DNA from: Streptomyces xiaopingdaonensis
Lineage (GTDB): Bacteria > Actinomycetota > Actinomycetes > Streptomycetales > Streptomycetaceae
Assembly (NCBI RefSeq): GCF_000262345.1
Contig: NZ_AJTQ01000052.1
Coordinates: forward strand, 1 to 49,659
DNA: 49,659 bases
Reading direction: 5' to 3'
The notes beneath the pieces are model-generated. The model saw nothing but the letters and a program-made list of their open reading frames with translations, was not told the DNA's origin and did no database searches. Positions 27,821 to 34,384 of the stretch are shown in pieces (positions within the stretch are counted from its first letter, which is position 1; every line of letters starts with the position of its first letter). Position numbers and translations under genes: made by a program.

Positions 27821-28063
27821 ATGAACGAATCGGCTCAGAGCCACGCCAGCGCACGCGAACTCGGCACCGAGGGCTGGCACAAGCCCTGGAGCGGGCAGAA
27901 CGGGGGTGCCTGCCTCGAAGCGAAGAAGCTCAGCGGGCAACGCGTCGCCCTACGGCAGTCCACCGATCCGGACGGGCCCGCACTGGTCTGGAGCTCCGAC
28001 GAGTTCGCGGCTTTCCTCGAAGGCGTCAAGTCGGGGGAGGCGGACTTCCTGCTCGGCTGCTGA
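27821..28063 (+). CDS. DUF397 domain protein (orphan, no adjacent XRE partner)
   Basis: An 80-residue protein of the DUF397 family, seen in WHKPWSGQNGGACLEAK, VALRQSTDPDGPALVWSSDEFAAFLEGVKSGEADFL. DUF397 proteins in Streptomyces are usually coded beside an XRE-type HTH regulator and act as its small partner. Here no such regulator is adjacent; the partner must be elsewhere. GGAAAGAG lies about 10 bases before the ATG. The gene converges on the SpoIIE phosphatase gene. Confidence 0.92.
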   Translation: MNESAQSHASARELGTEGWHKPWSGQNGGACLEAKKLSGQRVALRQSTDPDGPALVWSSDEFAAFLEGVKSGEADFLLGC

Positions 28064-28100
28064 GCCCCGAGCCGGCGCCTGCGGAAGGCGCCGGCCGTCC

Positions 28101-29276
28101 TCACGCCGCCTCCGCCTCCCGGGTGAGCGCCATGATCGCCATGTCGTCCTGCGGCTGGTACCCCGTCCACGCCTTCACATCCGCGACCAACGTGTCGACG
28201 AGCGCCGCCGGATCGCTGTACCGCCCTCTGCTCAGGCCGGGGGCGGGGTCGAAGAAGACCTCGCTCGCATCGCGGGCCTCCGTCACCCCGTCGGTGAAGA
28301 GCAGCAGCGAGGCGCCCGGCGGGAGCGCGACGGCGTCGGCGGGGGGCGGCTCCACCCCCTCCACCACCGGCAGCCCCATTCCCAGCGGCAGTTCGGGGAC
28401 CGCCGGCTCCAACAGCACCGCCTCGTTCGTACGGACCAGGTACGGCGACGGGTGGCCGCGGTTGACGAGCCGTGCGGTGCCGCCGTCCGCCGAGATCTCC
28501 ACGAGGATCGCCGTCGTGAACTCCTCGGCGTCGCCCACGCGTTCGCTCTCCCGGGAGAGGGCCAGATCGAGCTGCCTGGCGAGGAGCGGCAGCGTCGGCG
28601 CCTGCTCCGCCTCCTGACGGAACGCGCCGATCGCCACCGAGACCGACGTGATCGCCTGCAGCCCCTTTCCCCGCACGTCCCCGATGACCGCGCGCACGCC
28701 GAACGGCGTCATCTGCACCGCGAAGAGGTCACCGCCGATCCGTGCCTCGCTCTGCGCCGCCTCGTACCGCGCGGCCACCGCCACGGGGCCCACCCGCGCC
28801 GGCGGATCGGGGAGCACGGCACGCTGCGCCGCCTCCGCCACCCCGCGCGCCTGTGCCAGTCGGTACTGCTGCCGGCCGATGAGGATGTTGATCCCCATCG
28901 CCAGCGCGCTCGTCATCGCCACGTCCGCGAGGTCGACGAGGAGCCCGGAAACCGGGCGCCCCAGGTGCAGGTCGACCAGGATCGACGTCGTGCACGCGAG
29001 GGCGCCGAACGCCGCGCTCATCGCGAACGAGAGCATCGCGCCCGCGGCGAGCGGCGCGGCGGCGAGCAGCGGCAGCCCCAGGTAGGCGTACGGCCCGTAG
29101 AGGTCCATCAGGACGCCGCCGATGAGCAGCAGGATCGCGATCGCGCCCGGCGTCCCCAACACCCGCCCGCCGTACGTCTCCACCGGGTCCTGCCGGGACG
29201 AGAGACCGGAGCCGCGACCCGGTCGGAGACGGGGCGGCAGCCGCATCGCCTCCCACCTTCTCCTGCCCCAGACCAT
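28101..29276 (-). CDS. Membrane PP2C-type SpoIIE serine phosphatase
   Basis: About 391 residues. Four to five membrane helices occupy residues ~40-135, and a short helical linker leads to a PP2C/SpoIIE phosphatase domain (about 165-385). Metal-binding residues are visible in ARIGGDLFAV, VIGDVRGKG and LLLFTDGVTEARD, then DDMAIMAL near the end. Streptomyces has many such proteins, thought to dephosphorylate anti-anti-sigma factors. The start is ATG 29276 or ATG 29246; both have purine-rich sites. No sigma or anti-sigma gene is adjacent. Confidence 0.9.
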   Translation of the reverse strand: MVWGRRRWEAMRLPPRLRPGRGSGLSSRQDPVETYGGRVLGTPGAIAILLLIGGVLMDLYGPYAYLGLPLLAAAPLAAGAMLSFAMSAAFGALACTTSILVDLHLGRPVSGLLVDLADVAMTSALAMGINILIGRQQYRLAQARGVAEAAQRAVLPDPPARVGPVAVAARYEAAQSEARIGGDLFAVQMTPFGVRAVIGDVRGKGLQAITSVSVAIGAFRQEAEQAPTLPLLARQLDLALSRESERVGDAEEFTTAILVEISADGGTARLVNRGHPSPYLVRTNEAVLLEPAVPELPLGMGLPVVEGVEPPPADAVALPPGASLLLFTDGVTEARDASEVFFDPAPGLSRGRYSDPAALVDTLVADVKAWTGYQPQDDMAIMALTREAEAA

Positions 29277-29399
29277 CGCGCCTCCGATCAGCCGCTCCCA
29301 TGCGCCGACCGTACGTCCCGGCCACGGCCTCCGCTCCCCTTACCACCGAGAAACGGCGCCCGTCCCCTCCCCGCGAGGGAGAGGAGCCGGGCGCCGGGT

Positions 29400-29786
29400 T
29401 CACGAGGTGTGCCCGGGGCCGCCCGAGCCGAACCCGCCGCTGCCTCCGGGGCGCCAACGCGGCGGGCGTCCCGTGATCCTGCGGCCCGTCGTGTTCTGCG
29501 TACTGAACTCGTACGGCATCCGTCGGCGGCCGTCGTGCGGTACGTCGGCCGAGTCCATCTGCTCTTGGTCGTCCGTGGTCTCGGGGCCCGGATGCGGAGG
29601 CGGCGAGCCCGACTGGCGCATGTCGCCCCTCCGGCGGAGCCGCTGGCCGTAGACGACGGCGAGGATCAGCATCGAGACGACCCCGATACCCAGCACCAGC
29701 GGCACGATCCCGACGAGCAGGTCGCGGGTGGCGGCGAGCACCACGGGTCCGTCCGCGACGGCGGTGAGTGCGCTGTAGGTAGTCAT
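29400..29786 (-). CDS. DUF6479-type small membrane protein
   Basis: A 128-residue protein with one membrane helix (LVGIVPLVLGIGVVSMLILAVVYG, about residues 23-46) and a long hydrophilic, Pro/Gly-rich cytoplasmic tail ending in GGSGGFGSGGPGHTS. The helix and the following basic stretch match the streptomycete DUF6479 family. It is divergent from the GntR regulator gene. Function unknown. Confidence 0.75.
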   Translation of the reverse strand: MTTYSALTAVADGPVVLAATRDLLVGIVPLVLGIGVVSMLILAVVYGQRLRRRGDMRQSGSPPPHPGPETTDDQEQMDSADVPHDGRRRMPYEFSTQNTTGRRITGRPPRWRPGGSGGFGSGGPGHTS

Positions 29787-29872
29787 GACCCGCGGGTTCC
29801 ACACGAGGAGCTTCTTACGCAGAGCGGTGCCGCTCCGTCCGGTGGCGGAGCACCCACCCCTGCGCTGCTTCC

Positions 29873-29899
29873 TGCAGGTCACTACATCTTCGCAGGTCA
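29873..29899. promoter_or_regulatory. Direct repeat GCAGGTCA before the GntR gene
   Basis: GCAGGTCA occurs at 29873-29880 and 29892-29899, separated by 11 bases, about 110 bases before the GntR start. A TAACGT hexamer at 29912-29917 follows. It may be an operator and promoter for the GntR-MFS unit. Confidence 0.3.
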
Positions 29900-30005
29900 G
29901 GACGGGTGGCGTAACGTGCAGGAAACACCCGAGCCCTACGGTTCCCAGGCGGCGCCGCCCCCTGCGGCTCCGGTCCACACGAGTACGCGGGAGGTGCGGG
30001 CGCCG

Positions 30006-30773
30006 ATGGCGGAGGAGAGCCCGACCGAGGCCCACCGCGCCATGCGCCGGGCCGACCACGCGCGCAGGGTCGCGGGCGTACTGCGCCGCCAGATCGCCGG
30101 CGACGGGTTCCCCGGCGGCCGCCTCCCGGAGGAACGGCTCCTCGCCGCGGAGTTCGACGTCTCCCGCAACGCGGTCCGCGAGGCGCTCGCCCTCCTCGCG
30201 CAGGAAGGCGTCGTGGAGCGCCGCCGCGGCATCGGCACCCTCGTGCGCGGCCGCCCCTACCGGCATCCGCTCGCACAGCTCGCCGGCCTCGCCGAGGTGC
30301 TCCACCACCACGGCGACGTCGTCAACACCGTCCGCGAGGCGCGACGCGTCCGGCCGCCCGCCGACGTCGCGCGGAAGCTGCGGTTGGAGCCCGGGGACGA
30401 AGCCGTCTACCTGGAGCGGCTGCGCCGTCTCGACGGCGCGCCCCTCTCCCTCGACTCGACCTACCTTCTCGCCGAGGTCGGTGACCCGCTCCTCGCCCTG
30501 GAGTGCGCCGTCCTCGAACACCACGACGTCTTCCACCTCATCGAGACCGCGGCGGGTGCGCCGCTCGGCCGCGCCGAGGTCTCCGTCCAGGCGGTCGCCG
30601 CCGACCCGGCAACCCGCGAGGTCCTCGGCATGCCCGAGGGCGGCGCCGTCCTCGCCGTCGAGCGCCTCGTCCGCCTCGCCGACGGCCGGCCCGCCGACGT
30701 CGAGCTCCTCCACCTGCGCGGCGACCGCCTCACCCTCCACGCCGAACTCGACCGCCCGTCCGCCGGCGCCTGA
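30006..30773 (+). CDS. GntR family transcriptional regulator (HutC/UTRA type)
   Basis: A 255-residue regulator. The GntR winged helix spans about residues 15-80 (LPEERLLAAEFDVSRNAVREAL, then RRRGIGTLVRG), and a UTRA ligand domain covers 90-250 (GDEAVYLERLRRLDGAPLSLDSTYL). The UTRA domain binds a small metabolite that releases the protein from DNA. The ATG at 30006 lies after GGGAGG at rather long spacing; an in-frame GTG at 29916 is an alternative. The MFS gene begins 40 bases downstream, so this regulator most likely controls that exporter. Confidence 0.88.
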   Translation: MAEESPTEAHRAMRRADHARRVAGVLRRQIAGDGFPGGRLPEERLLAAEFDVSRNAVREALALLAQEGVVERRRGIGTLVRGRPYRHPLAQLAGLAEVLHHHGDVVNTVREARRVRPPADVARKLRLEPGDEAVYLERLRRLDGAPLSLDSTYLLAEVGDPLLALECAVLEHHDVFHLIETAAGAPLGRAEVSVQAVAADPATREVLGMPEGGAVLAVERLVRLADGRPADVELLHLRGDRLTLHAELDRPSAGA

Positions 30774-30813
30774 CCGCCGCTCCCGACACCCGCCGCACAC
30801 CAGGAGGTAAGCG

Positions 30814-32316
30814 GTGCGCCACGCACTGCACGAGACCGCCGAGCCGAGCCGCCGCACCCCGGGCAGGCGCGGACTCACCGCCGCGATGTGCCTCAGCGTC
30901 ACCCTCGTCGTCGGCATGGTCTCCGCCGTCAACCTCGCCATCCCCGAGATCTCCGCCGACCCCGTGCGGCCCTCCGCCACCGCCGTGGTGTGGGTCGTCG
31001 ACGGATACCTCCTCACCTTCGCCTGCCTCCTGCTGCCCGCGGGCGCGCTCGCCGACAGGCTCGGGCGCAAGGGGGTACTCCTCGTGGGGCTCGGCCTCTT
31101 CACGCTCGGGAACCTCGCCTGCGCGGCGGCGCCGCACGTCGGTGCGCTCATCGCCGGGCGGGCGCTGAGCGGGGCCGGGGCGGCCGCCGTGCTGCCGACC
31201 ACGCTTGCGCTCCTCGTCCACGAGAGGACGGGCGCCGAGCGTTCCCGCGCCGTCGCCGTCTGGGCCTCGATGACGGGGCTCGCCGCCGTCCTCGGCAACG
31301 TGGGAGGCGGCGCGGCCCTCGAACTCGGCTCCTGGAGGGCGCTCTTCCTCACCGTCACGCCGCTCGCCTGCGGCGCGCTGCTCCTCGTCGCCGCGCTCGC
31401 GCCCGCCGTGCCCCGCACCCCGCGGCCCGTCTCCTGGCCCGGAGCCGTGCTGCTCACCGGCGCCGTCGCGGCACTGCTCTACGCCGTCGTCTCCGGACCG
31501 CAGCAGGGGTGGGGCAGCGCACCCGTCCTCTGCGCCTTCGCCGCTGCCGCGTTCCTCGGGCCGGCCTGGGCGGGCAGCGAACTCCGCGCCCGGCACCCGC
31601 TGCTGGACCCGGCTCTGCTGACGAGCCCCCGCGTCCTCGCCGCGGCCGCGGGGATGGCGCTCCTCTTCACGGGGATGTTCGGGCTCTTCCTCCTCAACGG
31701 GCAGTACCTCCAGTACGTACAGGGCGCGGGGCCGCTCGGTGCGGGGGTCCGCCTGCTGCCGATGGCTGCTGCGCTCCTCGCGGGGCCGCGCTGCGGACTG
31801 CTGCTGCGCCGCCTGCTCGGCGACGGAGCGGCAGCGGCGGGCGGCATGCTCGTGCTCGCCGCGGGGCTCGCCGTCGTCTCGCGGATCGACCCGCACACGC
31901 CGTACGCCCTCTACGCCTGCGGCGCCGTACTCACCGCGCTCGGCTGCGGCATCGCCACGCCCGTCTTCTCCGAGGCCATGGTCTCCGCGCTGCCGGGCGA
32001 GCGCGCCGGGGCCGGGTCCGGACTCCAGTCGCTCACCCGGGAGTTGGGGAGCGCCTTCGGTATCGCGGTCACCGGCAGCCTCGTCACGGCGGGCTTCACC
32101 GCGCGGCTCCCGGAGCGGCTCACCGGCGAGCCGGTCCCCACCACGGTGCCCGCAGCCAGGGCCCGCGCCACGGAGGCCGGTGCGGGCGAGGCGCTGGACC
32201 CCGGCATCCTCGCCGCCTTCACCGGTGCCGTGCACACGGCGACCCTCGTCCTCGCCGCCGGCATCGCGCTCGCCGCGCTGCCCGTGGGGCGCGGGGTGCG
32301 GCACCGGGCGGGGTGA
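30814..32316 (+). CDS. MFS transporter, DHA2 (14-helix) family
   Basis: A 500-residue exporter with 14 predicted helices. Motif A is GALADRLGRKGVLLVG and the antiporter motif C region is GLAAVLGNVGGGAAL. GTG at 30814 has AGGAGG seven bases upstream. It is in an operon with the UTRA-type GntR gene. Probable role: proton-driven efflux of a drug or metabolite. A strong bidirectional terminator follows the stop. Confidence 0.9.
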   Translation: MRHALHETAEPSRRTPGRRGLTAAMCLSVTLVVGMVSAVNLAIPEISADPVRPSATAVVWVVDGYLLTFACLLLPAGALADRLGRKGVLLVGLGLFTLGNLACAAAPHVGALIAGRALSGAGAAAVLPTTLALLVHERTGAERSRAVAVWASMTGLAAVLGNVGGGAALELGSWRALFLTVTPLACGALLLVAALAPAVPRTPRPVSWPGAVLLTGAVAALLYAVVSGPQQGWGSAPVLCAFAAAAFLGPAWAGSELRARHPLLDPALLTSPRVLAAAAGMALLFTGMFGLFLLNGQYLQYVQGAGPLGAGVRLLPMAAALLAGPRCGLLLRRLLGDGAAAAGGMLVLAAGLAVVSRIDPHTPYALYACGAVLTALGCGIATPVFSEAMVSALPGERAGAGSGLQSLTRELGSAFGIAVTGSLVTAGFTARLPERLTGEPVPTTVPAARARATEAGAGEALDPGILAAFTGAVHTATLVLAAGIALAALPVGRGVRHRAG

Positions 32317-32341
32317 GGGGGCCGGCGCGAGGCCGGCCCCC
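32317..32341. terminator. Bidirectional terminator between MFS and amidase genes
   Basis: GGGGGCCGGC (32317-32326), a five-base loop, then GCCGGCCCCC (32332-32341) form a perfect ten-pair stem directly after the MFS stop and nine bases from the convergent amidase stop. Confidence 0.8.
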
Positions 32342-32349
32342 GGTGGACG

Positions 32350-33432
32350 TCAGGCGAGCAGGCGCTTCCAGTCGTCCTTGCCCAGCACGCCGCTGGTCTT
32401 CAACTCGCCGCCGGCACGGCGGAGTTGCGTCACCGCGTCGGACACCTCGCTGCCGGAGCCGGCCGTCACGCGCGGCGTCAGCAGCGGCCAGATGTCGGAA
32501 CCGAGGAAGCCGGTCTCGTCCACCTTCGAGTGGTGCAGCGCCGAGCAGGTGTGCGGTTTCACGCCCGCGGAGTCGGCGAGCTTCACCACGGCGCGCTTCG
32601 TCTCCGGGCCGAAGACGCCGTCGGCGCGCACCGAGAGGAAGCCGGCGGCGCGCAGCAGGTGCTGCGCCGCGCGCACCCGGGGCCCCGAGCTCCCCGGCTT
32701 CAGCAGCGGCCAGGCGAGCGGCGCGGCCGGCGCCCGCGTGCCCATCGCGCCGGCGACCGCCTCGCGCAGCTCCTGGAGGCGTCCGTAGAGGACCTCGCCC
32801 GGGCACTCGGTGGAGTTGAAGTCCCGGTGGCCCATGATGTTCTCGACCGGGCGGTCGTACTGGGTGGCGATCCAGGCGACGAGCGAGACGAGCGAGTCCC
32901 ACAGCGCTTCGGGGACGTCGACCTCGCTGTAGAGGCCCTCGTTCTCGATGCCGATGACCTCGCTGTTGTGGTCGGCGACGTTGGCGCCCTGCACGTGCTG
33001 CGTCCCGCCGCGCACCACCTCGAGGCTGCGGTGGCGCCCTTCCAGCGCGTACCCGCCGCGGCTGTTGGTGAACTGCTGCCCGGTGTCGCCCCAGCCCTGC
33101 CCGTCCATGTGGAAGTCCTGGATGTCGCGGCAGATCTGCATCGCGTGCTCGAGCGAGTAGTCCTCACTGTTGCCCGGCTCCGCCGTGTGGTGCACCACGA
33201 TGTAGGTGGGCACCCGGTCGAGGACGACGATCTGCCCGTCCGGCTCCCGGGCGCCCCACTCCTGGGTGTCGTAGATTCTGGGCTCCTTCGAGTCGGCGCC
33301 GGCGCGTCCCGGCTGCGTCCTCTGCGGCGCGGCGCCCGCGGAGGCGACGCCCAGCCCGAGGGCTCCGACGGCCGACACGGTGAGGCCGCCCGCGAGCAGG
33401 GAGCGGCGTCCCAGGGGGGAGTGGCTTGCCAT
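32350..33432 (-). CDS. Secreted N-acetylmuramoyl-L-alanine amidase with peptidoglycan-binding tail
   Basis: A 360-residue exported enzyme. A twin-arginine signal (LGRRSLLAGG, then a hydrophobic stretch to AGAAP about residue 35) directs Tat export. The amidase_2/PGRP zinc domain covers residues ~55-225: ligands are in VVHHTAEPGN and GHRDFNSTECPGEV, i.e. two His and one Cys. A C-terminal peptidoglycan-binding domain follows (WPLLKPGSSGPRVRAAQHLL and ADGVFGPETKRAV). It cuts the bond between muramic acid and the stem peptide. AAGGAG lies seven bases before the ATG. An M23 peptidase gene is 114 bases upstream on the same strand. Confidence 0.93.
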   Translation of the reverse strand: MASHSPLGRRSLLAGGLTVSAVGALGLGVASAGAAPQRTQPGRAGADSKEPRIYDTQEWGAREPDGQIVVLDRVPTYIVVHHTAEPGNSEDYSLEHAMQICRDIQDFHMDGQGWGDTGQQFTNSRGGYALEGRHRSLEVVRGGTQHVQGANVADHNSEVIGIENEGLYSEVDVPEALWDSLVSLVAWIATQYDRPVENIMGHRDFNSTECPGEVLYGRLQELREAVAGAMGTRAPAAPLAWPLLKPGSSGPRVRAAQHLLRAAGFLSVRADGVFGPETKRAVVKLADSAGVKPHTCSALHHSKVDETGFLGSDIWPLLTPRVTAGSGSEVSDAVTQLRRAGGELKTSGVLGKDDWKRLLA

Positions 33433-33546
33433 GACGATCTCCTTTTGCGGTGTGGGGGGTTGGAGAATGCGCGGCTCCTCCGGTCGGCTCCGTGGGGGTG
33501 CCGGTCGGGGGAGCGGGGAGAGTCGTGTGCGGGTGCGCGGCGGGGG

Positions 33547-34062
33547 TTACGGCGTGCAGGGCAGCGGGACCCCGCGTTCCGCCAGGTAGGCCACCGGGTC
33601 GTCGCCGAAGCCGTAGCCACCGTCGAGATGTACCTCGAAGTGCAGGTGCGGACCAGTCGACTCGCCCTCGCTGCCGACGGAGGCGATCCGCTGCCCGCCG
33701 TCGACGGTGTCGCCGACGGCGACGAACCTCTCGTACATGTGCCCGTACTCGGTGACCGAGCCGTCGTCGTGCCGGATGCGCACCCACTGCCCGTATCCGG
33801 TGGCCGGCCCGGACTCGGTGACCTCGCCCGGCCCTGCCGCGTGGATGGGCGTGCCGAGGGGCGCGGCGAGGTCGACCCCGTCGTGGCCCTCGTGGTAACC
33901 CTGGCTGATCTCGGCCGCTACGGGGCACGACGCCGCGTAGGAGGCCGAACTCCCCTGCGTCCGGGGGGAGTCGGAGCTTGCGGCGAGGGCGGGCGCCGCG
34001 GCGGCGACGCTCAGTACCCCGCTCGCCGCGAGAACGACGGCACCTCTGCGCTTGCGGGACAT
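33547..34062 (-). CDS. Secreted M23 family (LytM-like) metallopeptidase
   Basis: A 171-residue exported peptidoglycan endopeptidase. A signal peptide (MSRKRRGAVVLAASGV to PALAA, about residue 27) is followed directly by the LytM domain. Zinc ligands are in HEGHDGVDLAAP (His and Asp) and the C-terminal GPHLHFEVH (HxH). The ATG at 34062 has GGGAG six bases upstream. It sits upstream of the amidase gene, so the two cell-wall hydrolases are coexpressed or coregulated. The 300-base leader looks structured and may contain a cyclic-di-AMP riboswitch. Confidence 0.92.
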   Translation of the reverse strand: MSRKRRGAVVLAASGVLSVAAAAPALAASSDSPRTQGSSASYAASCPVAAEISQGYHEGHDGVDLAAPLGTPIHAAGPGEVTESGPATGYGQWVRIRHDDGSVTEYGHMYERFVAVGDTVDGGQRIASVGSEGESTGPHLHFEVHLDGGYGFGDDPVAYLAERGVPLPCTP

Positions 34063-34079
34063 TCTTCTCCCTTCGTCGG

Positions 34080-34275
34080 TGCGGGTCCCCGGCATCCACC
34101 CCGCAGTCTTGCTCATGTACGCGACAATGTCTCCCTCTTGCGCCGGATTAGCTACGCGCGGAGAACGGCGCCGAACTCGGCCAACACCGCCCGCCCGCCG
34201 CGCGGTTGGCGCCTCCTCCGCCGCGACCTGCGGCGTGCCGACGACCGTGCGCAGCCGTTCCCCGCGCGACTTTGT
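34080..34275 (-). ncRNA. Candidate cyclic-di-AMP (ydaO/yuaA) riboswitch in the M23 leader
   Basis: The M23 gene has an unusually long leader. On the minus strand it contains GCGGGGAACGG near 34255, then GC-rich arms that can pair, and AGCTAATCCGGCGCA near 34140-34155, close to the conserved 3' element of ydaO riboswitches (AGCTAACC...). In streptomycetes these riboswitches are known in front of cell-wall hydrolase genes such as rpfA. The match was made by eye, without covariance search, so this is a hypothesis. Boundaries are approximate. Confidence 0.38.
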
Positions 34276-34287
34276 AAGCTGGCTTAC
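34274..34287. promoter_or_regulatory. Perfect palindrome GTAAGC-TG-GCTTAC
   Basis: Six-base arms around TG, about 100 bases before the Tap-like gene and just upstream of the probable M23 transcript start. It is a good candidate operator for either gene, for example for the Phd-like N-terminal segment of the Tap-like protein. Confidence 0.45.
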
Positions 34288-34384
34288 CGCGAGCCCGGAA
34301 CCAGAGGGGCGCGCAACCGTAAGGACCCTTGCAACGTCAGCCGGACCTCCTTCAGTCCGGTGCACACGAGTGGGCTGGTGGCAC

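Larger units (their letters stand above)
34063..34384. other. Divergent region between the M23 gene and the Tap-like gene
   Basis: 322 bases without a gene. It holds the long M23 leader (possible riboswitch) and the 14-base palindrome at 34274-34287. Two open frames cross it but continue the signal peptide and Tap-like frames upstream without ribosome binding sites. Confidence 0.55.
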
